A stretch of DNA of 64,000 nucleotides from Saccharomonospora sp. NB11 (GCF_015910535.1 NZ_JACBJG010000008.1:1-64000), one strand, 5' to 3'. Positions 29,271 to 37,664 are shown, numbered from the stretch's first letter. Made by a program: numbers and translations. The notes: generated by a model not told the origin, from the sequence alone.

Positions 29271-29691
29271 GTGGCGCAAGGACTGAACGTTCACTACCTG
29301 GTCGAACACGCCGACAACCCCGTCACCGTGAACACGCCCGACGAGGTTCGTACGTCGCTCCGCGCCGTCAGGGACGCCTACCCGGCCGGCCGTCCCGTGC
29401 TCCTCACTGTGGTCGTGGCCGATGACCCGTGGAAGTCCGAACTCTCTGTCGGAATCGACGGAGAAGGGCGTATTGCACTACTCCGGGGAGGGCACCCCAC
29501 CCAACGGCGTTTACAGCGAGAATCCGACCCCCTCCAACCCCTCTCCAGTGATCTACTACTACGTCTCGGCCGACACTGAGTTCCCGGCCAACGCGGAAAT
29601 CCCATTCTCAACAGTGGAAGCAGCCGTGGTCGAGTACCTGACCACAGAAGGCGAGCAACCGGCAGCCGTGAATTGGCAAACCACCATGTGA
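29271..29691 (+). pseudogene. Imm1-like immunity protein, frameshifted
   Basis: From GTG 29271 the frame reads AQGLNVHYLVEHADNPVTVN and reaches SELSVGIDGEGR near 29468. The expected continuation, KGVLHYSGEGTPPNGVYSEN then VIYYYVSADTEFPANAEIPF, is in another frame and ends at 29691. Together they match Imm1, an immunity family paired with deaminase toxins of polymorphic toxin systems. The break lies at GGAGAAGGGCG. No toxin gene is adjacent, so this is an orphan and probably non-functional unless the shift is a sequencing error. Confidence 0.7.
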
Positions 29692-29721
29692 GCTGCCACC
29701 CCCGAGGATCGGGCCGGAGAG

Positions 29722-30003
29722 CTATGGCACGAGCTGCTGTAGTCCGTGTAGCAGGCGTTGGAGTGTGGGTAGGTCGGTGGAGTGGGCGCGGCGCAGCGCG
29801 TGGCGTGCCTCGGCGGTGGTCTCGTCGGGATCGACGGTCGGCCATGCCGGTAGGTGTCCGAAGTGGAGGCCGGTGGTCGGCTGGGCATCTATCACGGCGG
29901 GGATGGTTTCGGTGGTGGGTTCGTGGCTGTCCAGCGCCCAGAACTGTGTGGTGGGCGGGTCGTCGCACTCGGGGTGGAGTACGGCGGTGGGCGCGTCATA
30001 CAT
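29722..30003 (-). CDS. 93-aa cassette protein beginning MYDAPTAVL
   Basis: A 93-aa acidic protein from ATG 30003 (MYDAPTAVLHPECDDPPTTQ), with HSTDLPTLQRLLHGLQQLVP at the end. Its start overlaps the stop of the 180-aa gene. Shorter relatives start at 6668 and 9532 in the same relative position. No known domain. It is the last gene of a three-gene minus-strand cassette divergent from the XRE/DUF397 genes. Confidence 0.5.
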   Translation of the reverse strand: MYDAPTAVLHPECDDPPTTQFWALDSHEPTTETIPAVIDAQPTTGLHFGHLPAWPTVDPDETTAEARHALRRAHSTDLPTLQRLLHGLQQLVP

Positions 30004-30538
30004 CGACGGTGTCCTGGTGGGTGAGTAGGTGGTGGGCGAGTTCGGCGACGTGGCGGCCGACGGCGTGGAAGTGGCGGGTGTCGTGGGGTGCGGCGTCCGC
30101 GAGGTGGGCAAGGGCTCCGATGACTTCGTAGGCGTGGCACCACAGCTCGCGGGCGGGGCCGTCCTCGACAACCGGCGCCCATTCGGCGGGGCGGGCGGCT
30201 TCGAGGATTCCGGCGGCGCGGTCGTGGAGGTCCTCCCGTCTGCCGTCCATGGCGCGACACATGTCGGCGAGAGTGTCGGCGAGGGTGTGCCATTGGCTGC
30301 GGGTGAGGAGGGCGTGGGGAGTTTCGCGGCCTCCCGTGAGCGCGGGTTGCGGGTTGATCTCGTCGGCGCGGGCGAGCATGTCGGTGCCGAGCGCGCACAA
30401 CGCCTCGCCCACCTCACGCAAATCCCGTGCGGGGAGTTCACCGCCGTTCTGGCCGGCCATGAGCGCGAGCGCGACTTCCCCGAGGCCGCCGTTCACCCGA
30501 CGCAACCGCGCCAACAGACGCCGGTCCGACTCGATCAC
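29996..30538 (-). CDS. 180-aa cassette protein, full-length MI..DR.LL family member
   Basis: A 180-aa helical protein from ATG 30538 (MIESDRRLLARLRRVNGGLG, EVALALMAGQNGGELPARDL). The first 60 residues match the two 70-aa proteins at 6658 and 9522; residues 70-180 form a second helical domain (WHTLADTLADMCRAMDGRRE, HAYEVIGALAHLADAAPHDT) absent from them. Overlaps the upstream 83-aa gene as ATGA. Function unknown; probably a cytoplasmic partner in a regulator cassette. Confidence 0.65.
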   Translation of the reverse strand: MIESDRRLLARLRRVNGGLGEVALALMAGQNGGELPARDLREVGEALCALGTDMLARADEINPQPALTGGRETPHALLTRSQWHTLADTLADMCRAMDGRREDLHDRAAGILEAARPAEWAPVVEDGPARELWCHAYEVIGALAHLADAAPHDTRHFHAVGRHVAELAHHLLTHQDTVDV

Positions 30539-30786
30539 TGCGCGCCCTCCGTTTCAGCGGCGAGGGCCGGGATCTCCTCCGGCGGGAAACCCTCGCGTAC
30601 CCGCCACTCGCGGTCACAGCGCCAGCAGGTCTGGTCGAACCACATTCCCGGCGCCATGTCCTGAGTCCGGGGCGTCACGGTCGCCCCGCACAAGGTGGTG
30701 AGCGGCTGCCCGACCGCAGGTCGCTCGGCGTCGGTGTCGTAAGCGTGCCGCCGTCCGTCGGCCTGCTGCCACAGATATCGCTGCAT
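30535..30786 (-). CDS. 83-aa zinc-ribbon-like protein
   Basis: An 83-aa protein from ATG 30786 (MQRYLWQQADGRRHAYDTDA) with LCGATVTP and TCWRCDREWRVREG, giving a C...CxxC metal site, and an acidic C-terminus (ALAAETEGAQ). It is the first gene of the cassette, directly downstream of the palindromic operator at 30821. The acidic ends of the short peptides at 6867 and 9731 may correspond to its tail. Confidence 0.6.
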   Translation of the reverse strand: MQRYLWQQADGRRHAYDTDAERPAVGQPLTTLCGATVTPRTQDMAPGMWFDQTCWRCDREWRVREGFPPEEIPALAAETEGAQ

Positions 30787-30820
30787 GGGAGCCTCCGTCT
30801 CAGTAGGATCGAGACAACAG

Positions 30821-30858
30821 TCTTGATTCATGAATCAAGATGGCTGATTCGTGAATCA
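30821..30858. promoter_or_regulatory. Palindromic operators in the divergent XRE promoter
   Basis: TCTTGATTCATGAATCAAGA (30821-30840) is a perfect 20-bp palindrome. TGATTCGTGAATCA (30845-30858) is a near copy centred 21 bp further, two helical turns. A third half, TGATTCATGA (30914-30923), covers the XRE start codon. They lie between the cassette starting at 30786 and the XRE gene at 30920, so the XRE protein is a likely ligand and autoregulator. Confidence 0.75.
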
Positions 30859-30919
30859 TGTGGCAATACTCCGAACGGCTGAACGTCGTGTGTCTCGATC
30901 GTGCTCTATCGTTTGATTC

Positions 30920-32083
30920 ATGAGCGGAATCAACCCGGATGCGTTGGCGTACGTGCTTGGCGGTGAGATCCGTGCTCACCGGGAAGCCGCCCGCCTGGTG
31001 CAACGCGAACTTGCGCGCCGAGTGGGTGTCTCGCACAGCATGGTTGTTCGCTGGGAGCGCGGCATCCGTGTTCCCGACGCGGCCCATCTCGTGAAGTTTG
31101 CCGATGTGTTGGGCCTCTCCGCAGTTGACCGTGATCGCCTAACGCAGCTCGCCCGCGAGGCCGCAGACGAACCTGTCAATGAGGTGTCGGCGGGTGAGCG
31201 TGGTCAGGCCGACGCGCTAACTACGTTGATCGAATTCGAACGTTCGGCAACCGCGATCACGGACGTTTCACCCCTGTTGGTGCCGGGCTTGATGCAGACC
31301 AGCGACTACGCGCGCATCGTGCTCGGTCGTGCAGCGGACGTTGAGACCCGGACAGCCGTGCGTGTCGGGCGGCGCGATGTCCTCACCCGCAGGCGGAACC
31401 CCGTTCAGTACACGGCGATGATCCTTGAGTCTGTGCTGCACCAACGCATAGGTAGTGAAGTCATGGCAGATCAGCTACGGCTGATCTACACGCTGGCTGA
31501 TCTTCCGAACGTGTGTGTCCGTATCATCCCCGACGCGGTTGGGCTTACACGGGCGCACATGGGTGCGTTCATGCTGATCGAATTCGCTAAAGCTGAGCCG
31601 ATCGTTCACCTGGAACACCTGTCGACGACAGCTTTTCTACGGGATCGGGCAGACGTGGAGGCGCACATGGGAGCGCGAACGGACCTTGATCAGGTGGCGA
31701 TGAGCCCGGACGATTCGATCGAGCTCATCGCGGATGTCATCGAAAAAATGGAGACGACACAATGGCGGTACACGAGGCGTTCGGCGAATGGCGTAAATCG
31801 TCGTTCAGTGGCGAACAGACGAACTGTGTGGAGTTCCGCCGCACGCCAGACGGGGTGGAGGTCCGTAACTCGAAGCGGCCTGACGCTGGGACTGTCGCCT
31901 ACACCGACAGCGAGTGGAAGGCGTTCATCGCTGGCGCGAAGAACGGCGAGTTCGATATCTGAAGCCGTCTTTGCACGCTGGCCCGCACCTCGGTCATGGT
32001 GCGGGTTGGCTTGTCGCGCAGCCGCTTTTTCCGAGGCCATCCCCGACCGTGAGACCGGGGAGCCTTTGCTCTCAGCGGTCTGA
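30920..32083 (+). CDS. XRE regulator with DUF5753-like domain, unusually extended C-terminus
   Basis: A 387-aa frame from ATG 30920. HTH at residues about 14-70 (ALAYVLGGEIRAHREAARLV, RRVGVSHSMVVRWERGIRVP). The central part (ITDVSPLLVPGLMQTSDYAR, LESVLHQRIGSEVMADQLRL) is the DUF5753 domain typical of actinomycete XRE regulators paired with DUF397 proteins. The natural end should be near IELIADVIEKMETTQW (about residue 283), but no stop occurs and the frame runs 100 residues further across the DUF397 gene at 31762 in another frame. A lost stop or a small indel is likely. Confidence 0.8.
   Translation: MSGINPDALAYVLGGEIRAHREAARLVQRELARRVGVSHSMVVRWERGIRVPDAAHLVKFADVLGLSAVDRDRLTQLAREAADEPVNEVSAGERGQADALTTLIEFERSATAITDVSPLLVPGLMQTSDYARIVLGRAADVETRTAVRVGRRDVLTRRRNPVQYTAMILESVLHQRIGSEVMADQLRLIYTLADLPNVCVRIIPDAVGLTRAHMGAFMLIEFAKAEPIVHLEHLSTTAFLRDRADVEAHMGARTDLDQVAMSPDDSIELIADVIEKMETTQWRYTRRSANGVNRRSVANRRTVWSSAARQTGWRSVTRSGLTLGLSPTPTASGRRSSLARRTASSISEAVFARWPAPRSWCGLACRAAAFSEAIPDRETGEPLLSAV
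31762..31962 (+). CDS. DUF397 protein, first copy
   Basis: A 66-aa protein from ATG 31762 (MAVHEAFGEWRKSSFSGEQT, CVEFRRTPDGVEVRNSKRPD, ending AFIAGAKNGEFDI). The W-RKSS-FSG-...CVE...VRNSK signature is diagnostic for DUF397, small proteins encoded beside XRE/DUF5753 regulators in actinomycetes and tied to development and antibiotic control. It overlaps the extended XRE frame completely from its start. Confidence 0.9.
   Translation: MAVHEAFGEWRKSSFSGEQTNCVEFRRTPDGVEVRNSKRPDAGTVAYTDSEWKAFIAGAKNGEFDI
31982..32005 (+). terminator. Hairpin after the first DUF397 gene
   Basis: CCCGCACC pairs with GGTGCGGG across TCGGTCAT. An extended 15-bp version follows the second DUF397 gene, showing that the terminator was duplicated with the gene. 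Confidence 0.6.
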
Positions 32084-32084
32084 A

Positions 32085-32201
32085 AAGACGGTGGCCGGTT
32101 ACCGGGACGCGGTCGATACCCTGTGCCGGTCGGCGATGAGCCCCGCCGAATCCATGCAGCTCATCGCCGATGCCCTCGAACAGAAGGAGACGCAACCGTG
32201 A
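32085..32201 (+). pseudogene. C-terminal remnant of a second XRE/DUF5753 regulator
   Basis: VAGYRDAVDTLCRSAMSPAE then SMQLIADALEQKETQP ends at TGA 32201, overlapping the GTG of the next DUF397 gene. It corresponds to the last 35 residues of a DUF5753 regulator; the rest of the gene is missing. It is preceded by the tail of the first duplication unit. Confidence 0.7.
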
Positions 32202-32401
32202 GCGGACAGCGCAAGCACGACGGCGCCTGGCGCAAATCGTCGTTCAGTGGCGGGCAGACTGACTGTGTGGAGTTCCGTCGCACGCCGGACGGGGTGGAAG
32301 TCCGTAACTCCAAGCGGCCCGAGGCCGGGACCGTCGCCTACACCGACAGTGAGTGGAAGGCGTTCATCGCCGGCGCGAAGAACGGCGAGTTCGACATCTG
32401 A
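32198..32401 (+). CDS. DUF397 protein, second copy
   Basis: A 67-aa protein from GTG 32198 (SGQRKHDGAWRKSSFSGGQT). After the first ten residues it is nearly identical to the first copy, ending in the same AFIAGAKNGEFDI. It overlaps the stop of the XRE remnant as GTGA, the normal coupling in this gene pair. The surrounding 430 bp are a tandem duplication with a deletion in the regulator. Confidence 0.9.
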   Translation: MSGQRKHDGAWRKSSFSGGQTDCVEFRRTPDGVEVRNSKRPEAGTVAYTDSEWKAFIAGAKNGEFDI

Positions 32402-32412
32402 ACCGTCCCTGC

Positions 32413-32450
32413 AAGTCAACCCGCACCTCGGTCATGGTGCGGGTTGACTT
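32413..32450 (+). terminator. Hairpin after the second DUF397 gene
   Basis: AAGTCAACCCGCACC (32413-32427) pairs perfectly with GGTGCGGGTTGACTT (32436-32450) across an 8-nt loop TCGGTCAT. Confidence 0.75.
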
Positions 32451-32847
32451 GTCGTGCAGCCTCTTTTCCGAGGCCCTCCCCGATCTGAGAGCAGGGGCAT
32501 CTGCCCTCAGCGGTCTGGTCGAGCGACGGCCCCGGCATCAGCGCCGTCATCATGGCGCTCGCGGACGCCTTCTACGAGGCCGCGCTCGATCAGCGGACGG
32601 AGCTGTGAGAAGTCCGGTTCTGCACGGGAAGCCCACGCCGCCACAGGAAGCGCCCCAGACCACCCGCCCGGCATCGTTCCTGGTCAACACCACCGGCCAC
32701 AAGTGGCCGCTCCGTGGCCTTCCCGTGGTCCCGGGTGGCGCTGAGTATGGGTGTCACCGCGGACTGGTGCCGTGAAACGGAACGCGGCGGCGGCCACACA
32801 AACAGTCCGCTATCGGAAACGACCGTCACGACTGGGGAGACAAACGA

Positions 32848-33960
32848 ATGAGGACCACCACAGGCCGGCGACTGCTCGGGCTCCTCGGGGGCGCTGCGCT
32901 CGTCGCCACCGTCGGCAGCACACCCGCGTGGGCCATACCGGCCGACGACCACGCGGAAACGCAGGCCGTTCTCGACGCCTACCACGCCAACACGGGCCCG
33001 GGCGCCGCCGTCCACGCGGGGGACAGCACCGAGAGCTGGACCCTCTCCAGCGGGACCGCCACGGTCTTCGAGGATCGGCCGATCACGTCGACCGATCACT
33101 TCCGGATCGCCAGTCAGACCAAGACGTTCACGGCGGCCGTGGTGCTCCAGCTCTTCGACGAGGGCAGGGTCGACCTCGACGCGCCGATCGAGCAGTACCT
33201 GCCCGGCGTGGTCACCGGGAACTTCGACGGCACCGTCATCACGGTGCGGCAGTTGCTCAACCACACCTCGGGACTCCCGCGCGAGGTCGCGGGCGCGGCC
33301 GCGAACCCGGACGGCACGTACGAGTTGGCCGCCTTGGTGGCCTCGGCGATGGACGACGCCCCGCAGTCCGCGCCCGGCGAAGCGCTCAACTACTCCAACA
33401 TCGGCTATCTCGTCCTGGGCATGCTGATCGAGGACCTCACCGGCCAGGACGTCGGCGACGCGATCACCGAGCGGATCATCGAACCGCTCGGCCTGACCGG
33501 CACGTCGTTCCCCGAGCCCGGCGATCGGGAACTCCCGGCGCCGTACGTGAACGGTTACCAAGGTTTCAAGGTGGGAGGGGTATACGTCTGGCTCGACTGG
33601 ACGACCCGGATCGAGCTGTCGGCGTGGAGTTCGGCCGGCGCGATGGCGTCCACCTTCGAGGATCTGGCGACCTTCTACCGCGCGCTTCTCGACGGTGACG
33701 TGATCTCCGAGGCGGCGCTCGACGACATGCGTGGTACGCCGAACTCCATCTACGGGTTGGGCTTGTTCGCACAGGAGCTGTCCTGTGGCGGGGTCGCCTG
33801 GGGGCACAATGGCCGACTGGCGACCGGACATGCGTCGCGCACGATGGTGACCGAGGACGGTCGCTTCGCCTCGGTCCTGGCCAACACCGTCGGTCTCATC
33901 CAGCCGAGCGACCCGTCGGAAGCCGACGTCGTCGACGCCGCCCTCTGCGAAGGGCAGTGA
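32848..33960 (+). CDS. Secreted serine hydrolase of the beta-lactamase/DD-peptidase family
   Basis: A 370-aa protein from ATG 32848. Signal peptide: MRTTTGRRLLGLLGGAALVA, with likely cleavage after AWA. Active-site motifs of class C beta-lactamase-like enzymes are present: SQTK (SxxK, in FRIASQTKTFTAAVV), YSN (in ALNYSNIGYLVLG) and HNG (in VAWGHNGRLATGH). A secreted or cell-wall D,D-carboxypeptidase or esterase is likely. Single gene with its own RBS (GGGGAGA) upstream. Confidence 0.88.
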   Translation: MRTTTGRRLLGLLGGAALVATVGSTPAWAIPADDHAETQAVLDAYHANTGPGAAVHAGDSTESWTLSSGTATVFEDRPITSTDHFRIASQTKTFTAAVVLQLFDEGRVDLDAPIEQYLPGVVTGNFDGTVITVRQLLNHTSGLPREVAGAAANPDGTYELAALVASAMDDAPQSAPGEALNYSNIGYLVLGMLIEDLTGQDVGDAITERIIEPLGLTGTSFPEPGDRELPAPYVNGYQGFKVGGVYVWLDWTTRIELSAWSSAGAMASTFEDLATFYRALLDGDVISEAALDDMRGTPNSIYGLGLFAQELSCGGVAWGHNGRLATGHASRTMVTEDGRFASVLANTVGLIQPSDPSEADVVDAALCEGQ

Positions 33961-34272
33961 CGACTCGACAAGGCCTCCCGACGCGCGCTCGGTAGGGAAT
34001 CCTTGTCAGGACCGCATCGCATGTTCCCGTGCATCGAGCGTCGTGTGGCGGGCACCCGGCCAGCGTGGGTGCCCGCCTTCGGCGTTCGAAGTACGTGTGG
34101 CCCAACGATCTGATGCGCACGCAGTTATAGAACGAACACTGTCTGTAAGATCACTTGGTCGACTGAGTTGAGCGCTCGGCAGGTGGGTCGCTACGCCGCC
34201 AACCGCCACCGTGGCCAGGGGGCGTGTCAGCTGAGCCTCGTTGAGTGAGAGGGCGGACAGTATGTCGGGTAC
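33961..34272. other. Intergenic region
   Basis: About 310 bp between the serine hydrolase and the lipoprotein. No gene or repeat supported; it should carry the promoter of the lipoprotein gene. Confidence 0.5.
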
Positions 34273-34797
34273 GTGGAGATCGTGGCGGCGGTGCTGGCAA
34301 CGGCTGTGCTTGTAGCGAGTTGTAGCACGGCTGCCGAGGACCAAGCGGACGCCGCCGATGGTCGGGCGACAAGCGGGAGGGACACGGCCGAGGTCGAGAA
34401 AGACAGCGCCGACGACGTGCTCGGATTCGGTGAGAGCTATGAGGGCGCGATCCGCACTACGGTCAGCGAACCCGAAGAATTCACCACGAGCGCGACAGCG
34501 CAGCCGAAACAGAACGCACCGGCGTGGGGTGTGACGATCGAGTACGAGAACACGTTGGACCGCCCGTTCCCGATTGCCGTCCTCGACGTGTCCGGCTACG
34601 TCGGTGACACGAAGGTGAAGGCGGCCTTTGACTCGGCGCAGGACTGGGACGGTGGCCTGAGCGCGGGTCGGCTCGCGCCAGGTACGCGCGTGGAAGTTCG
34701 CTATGCCTTCTTGGTGGACGACAACGAGGGACCGAAAATGGTTGTGGTGTCGTCGATGGACGGGTCGACGACGGCCACGTTCAAGGATGGGGTGTGA
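34273..34797 (+). CDS. Lipoprotein with DUF4352-like domain
   Basis: A 174-aa protein from GTG 34273 (EIVAAVLATAVLVASCSTAA), where LVASC is a lipobox with Cys17. An acidic linker is followed by a beta-rich domain (APAWGVTIEYENTLDRPFPI, LAPGTRVEVRYAFLVDDNEG) resembling the DUF4352/immunoglobulin-like extracellular domains of actinomycete lipoproteins. It should be anchored on the outer face of the membrane. Role unknown. Confidence 0.7.
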   Translation: MEIVAAVLATAVLVASCSTAAEDQADAADGRATSGRDTAEVEKDSADDVLGFGESYEGAIRTTVSEPEEFTTSATAQPKQNAPAWGVTIEYENTLDRPFPIAVLDVSGYVGDTKVKAAFDSAQDWDGGLSAGRLAPGTRVEVRYAFLVDDNEGPKMVVVSSMDGSTTATFKDGV

Positions 34798-34845
34798 CAC
34801 GGCCCGGACCAAGGAACGACCGCCGCCGTGGCGAGGAGGAGTCCC

Positions 34846-36372
34846 GTGAGCTACCGACCTGTCCTGCCCACCCTGCCGCTGGTCCTGCCTCGCGGCCACC
34901 TGGCGTTTCCGTCCGTGACGCGGCTCGACGACGGGCGGCTGTTGCTGGTGTGGCGTCGCGGCAGCGATCACTACCTCGCCCGCGACGGCGTGATCGAGGC
35001 CGCTGTCAGCGACGACCTCGGTGTGACCTGGACGCAGATCGACGGGCTCGCCGACCCGGACGATCTGCGTGACCCGTGTGTCGCGAACATCGGCGGCACC
35101 GTGTGGCTGACGTACTTCAAGGGCAGGCGCGAGTCCCGGGCCGCCGGGGCGTTCGTGCGCCGCAGCGACGATCACGGCGCGACGTGGGGACCCGAGTACC
35201 GGATCGACCCGGACCTGCATCAGGCGGCTCTCTGCGCGCCGCTCGTCCAGCTCCCGGACGGACGACTGCTGGCGGTGTACTACGGCCGCCACTCCGGCGA
35301 GACGTTCGACAGCGTGTGGGCGGCCACCAGCGTCGACGGGCGGACCTGGACGTCGCAGCGCCTCGTGCGGGGCACCGCGCGCTCCTACCAGGAGCCGTGG
35401 GCGGCACGGCGCGGAGACGAGCTGACCGTGACCTTCCGGTGGGGCGGGGCGGACGGCGTGGGCGGTGTCCAGTCGCGTGACGGCGGCACGACGTGGGGCA
35501 CACCCGTGCGCCTGTTCACCGGCACCGGTCGGCCGTCGGCGTGCTGGGACGGCGACCGGCTGGTCATCGTCTACCGCGGCGAGCACGGACACGCGACGAT
35601 GCGGTCGCTGCGCGGCGATGTGCTGTCCGCGCCGAGGATCGTGCATCGGGCGGCGCCTGGCGGCATGATGACCTACGCCCATCCGCTCGTCGTCGACGGT
35701 GAGCTGTTCTGCCCGCTGTCCACAGAGGACCCCAACGGGGTGGAGTCCGAGTTGCGGCTGACCTACCTCTCCACGGGCGGGCAGACGCCGCTGGGCTGGG
35801 TGCCCACCGGCACCCTCGCCGTGCTCACCGACTACGACACCACTCTGGCCGCGGAGGTGTTCGACCGGCCCGACGGCCCGCCACCGGGCTGGCGCGACCT
35901 GCGCGGCTCCGCGACCGTCCGCGACGGAGTGCTGGTCTCCACCGCCGCCGACGGCAATCCCGACGTGGCCGTTCTGCCCACCGGGTCGGCCGAGGTCACC
36001 GTCAGCGCGGACCTGCGCTGGACCGGCATGTCCGGCACCGGCGTCGTGGTTCGCGCCGTCGATGCGCAGAACTATCTGTGGTTCACGGCCGAGTCGGGTG
36101 GGACCGTGCTGCGCCTGTACAAGCGGCAGGGCGGCACCGTCACCAAACTCGCCGGCGTCTACGGCGACACCGCCGCGAACGTGTGGCACCGCTACCGCGT
36201 CGACGTGCGCGGCCCGCTGGTGCGCTGTTTCCTCGACGACGAACCGGTCCTCGACCACGCTCTCACCAGCGCCGACCAGGCGCGGTTCGGGCGCGCGCAC
36301 CGGCACGGCGTCGTCCTCAACGCCCCGGACGGCGGAACGCACGCGTGTCGCCGCTTCACCGTGCACGCGTAG
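34846..36372 (+). CDS. Sialidase-like BNR-repeat protein with C-terminal lectin-like domain
   Basis: A 508-aa protein from GTG 34846, preceded by GAGGAG at 5-8 nt. Four Asp-box repeats are visible: SDDLGVTW, SDDHGATW, SVDGRTW and SRDGGTTW, giving a six-bladed propeller of the sialidase superfamily. From about residue 340 a jelly-roll domain (VTVSADLRWTGMSGTGVVVR, VWHRYRVDVRGPLVRCFLDD) resembles LamG/DUF1080 folds. No signal peptide is evident at this start, unusual for an exo-glycosidase. It may act on intracellular or imported glycans. Confidence 0.8.
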   Translation: MSYRPVLPTLPLVLPRGHLAFPSVTRLDDGRLLLVWRRGSDHYLARDGVIEAAVSDDLGVTWTQIDGLADPDDLRDPCVANIGGTVWLTYFKGRRESRAAGAFVRRSDDHGATWGPEYRIDPDLHQAALCAPLVQLPDGRLLAVYYGRHSGETFDSVWAATSVDGRTWTSQRLVRGTARSYQEPWAARRGDELTVTFRWGGADGVGGVQSRDGGTTWGTPVRLFTGTGRPSACWDGDRLVIVYRGEHGHATMRSLRGDVLSAPRIVHRAAPGGMMTYAHPLVVDGELFCPLSTEDPNGVESELRLTYLSTGGQTPLGWVPTGTLAVLTDYDTTLAAEVFDRPDGPPPGWRDLRGSATVRDGVLVSTAADGNPDVAVLPTGSAEVTVSADLRWTGMSGTGVVVRAVDAQNYLWFTAESGGTVLRLYKRQGGTVTKLAGVYGDTAANVWHRYRVDVRGPLVRCFLDDEPVLDHALTSADQARFGRAHRHGVVLNAPDGGTHACRRFTVHA

Positions 36373-36520
36373 CCGCAATCGCACCGCCTGCCGACCGGGA
36401 GGCGAACCCGCCGCCGTCCGACAGGAGCCGCATGGGGACAGTCAGCTGCGCGGCTTCCGCCGGAGTGCGACGGAGGTAGGCGGCGAGGACGCGGGCGAGG
36501 TGGGCGTCGCTGATCGGCAT
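36356..36520 (-). pseudogene. N-terminal remnant of a NUDIX hydrolase
   Basis: From ATG 36520 it reads MPISDAHLARVLAAYLRRTP then AEAAQLTVPMRLLSDGGGFA. This resembles the N-terminus of an actinomycete NUDIX family in which the NUDIX box follows 50 residues later. Here the frame ends before any box, overlapping the end of the sialidase-like gene by 17 bp. A truncated gene is the best reading. Confidence 0.45.
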
Positions 36521-36604
36521 GCGTTCAGCCTCTCGCCGCCCACGCTCGGCAGTCCAGTTCTTCGGTTCGGGAGCGAGCGGAGGTCGTCGCGGGTGCTGCG
36601 GCAC

Positions 36605-37534
36605 CTACACCCAGCGCGCACCGGCGGGTAATCCCAGCCGCTGCGAGCGGGCGTTCGCGAGCAGTTCCATGAGGGCCAGTGCGGTTCGCGAGAGGGGCCG
36701 CGCGGGGTCGTGCACGAGGCAGATGTCGCGTTCGACGACTGGTTCGACCAGGGGGCGGGAGTCGACGTCGGCGAACGTCATCATCGGCAGCACGAGCCCG
36801 GGAACGGCGGAGACGCCCAGGCCCGACGCGGTGAGTCCCGCGACGGCACCGACGTTGCGGGCCTGGGTCACCGTGCCGAGGGCGACGTCGTGGCGGGACA
36901 GCGTCCGGTCGACGTAGGCGCGGATGCTGCTGGTCGGGTCGAAGGCGACGAAGTCCTCGCCGGAGAGGTCGGCCCAGGTCAGCTCGTCGCACGCGGCGAA
37001 GCGGTGGCCGGGCGGGAAGACGCAGACGAACCGGTCGACGGCGATGCGCTGCGTGTGCAGCGTGTCGGGCACGGTGGTGGCGACCGTGACCGCGAGGTCG
37101 GCGCTGCCGCGCGCGACGTGGTCGAGGACGTCCTGGGACAGCCCGTCGAGAACGGACACCACCACGTCGGGGTGGGCGGCCCGGAACGCGGCGAGCACGT
37201 GGGGCAGCAGGGTCGCGGCGAGCGAAGGCAGCGCCGCGATCGACACCGAACCCCGGGTTCCGGCCAGATAGCCCTCGAAGTGGTTCATGGCGGTGTCGAA
37301 CTCGGTCAGCAGGCGACGGGCGAGAGTCAGGAACTGCTCGCCGTCCGCGGTGGGCCGCACCCTGCGGGTGGTGCGCTCGAAGAGGCTCACCCCGAGTTGG
37401 CGCTCGACTTCCAGCACCGTGCGGCTCATGGACGACTGGGCGACGTGGAGGGCGCGGGCCGCGCCGGTGTAGCCGCCCGCGTCGGCGACCGCGACCACGG
37501 CGCGGAGGTGCCGGATGCCGATATCGATGCCCAT
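36605..37534 (-). CDS. LysR-family transcriptional regulator
   Basis: A 309-aa protein from ATG 37534. The N-terminal winged HTH (IRHLRAVVAVADAGGYTGAA, RALHVAQSSMSRTVLEVERQ, LGVSLFERTTRRVRPT) is standard for LysR. The rest is the periplasmic-binding-like sensor (SIAALPSLAATLLPHVLAAF, GLGVSAVPGLVLPM). It is divergent from the CitMHS transporter with 130 bp between starts, so it probably controls that gene and the AtuA-like genes in response to a carboxylic acid. Confidence 0.93.
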   Translation of the reverse strand: MGIDIGIRHLRAVVAVADAGGYTGAARALHVAQSSMSRTVLEVERQLGVSLFERTTRRVRPTADGEQFLTLARRLLTEFDTAMNHFEGYLAGTRGSVSIAALPSLAATLLPHVLAAFRAAHPDVVVSVLDGLSQDVLDHVARGSADLAVTVATTVPDTLHTQRIAVDRFVCVFPPGHRFAACDELTWADLSGEDFVAFDPTSSIRAYVDRTLSRHDVALGTVTQARNVGAVAGLTASGLGVSAVPGLVLPMMTFADVDSRPLVEPVVERDICLVHDPARPLSRTALALMELLANARSQRLGLPAGARWV

Positions 37535-37664
37535 GACGCATCAATGTATGCGAAATTGCCGTTGGACTTGAATAGTGCCCGGCCTCACACTCATGCCCAG
37601 GCACTGTCGCCGACCTTCCTCGGCGGCAGTGCGCTCCGAGTCGCCGAGGGAGAGGTCCGGGTCG

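Noticed and set aside
28862-29425. A 187-codon plus-strand frame after array III-2
   Set aside because: No family resemblance, Arg-rich, and it runs into the Imm1-like gene in another frame.
34006-36384. A 792-codon minus-strand open frame opposite the sialidase-like gene
   Set aside because: It is a shadow of the GC-rich gene on the other strand; its translation is Arg/Pro/Gly-rich without domains, whereas the plus strand has four Asp-box repeats.
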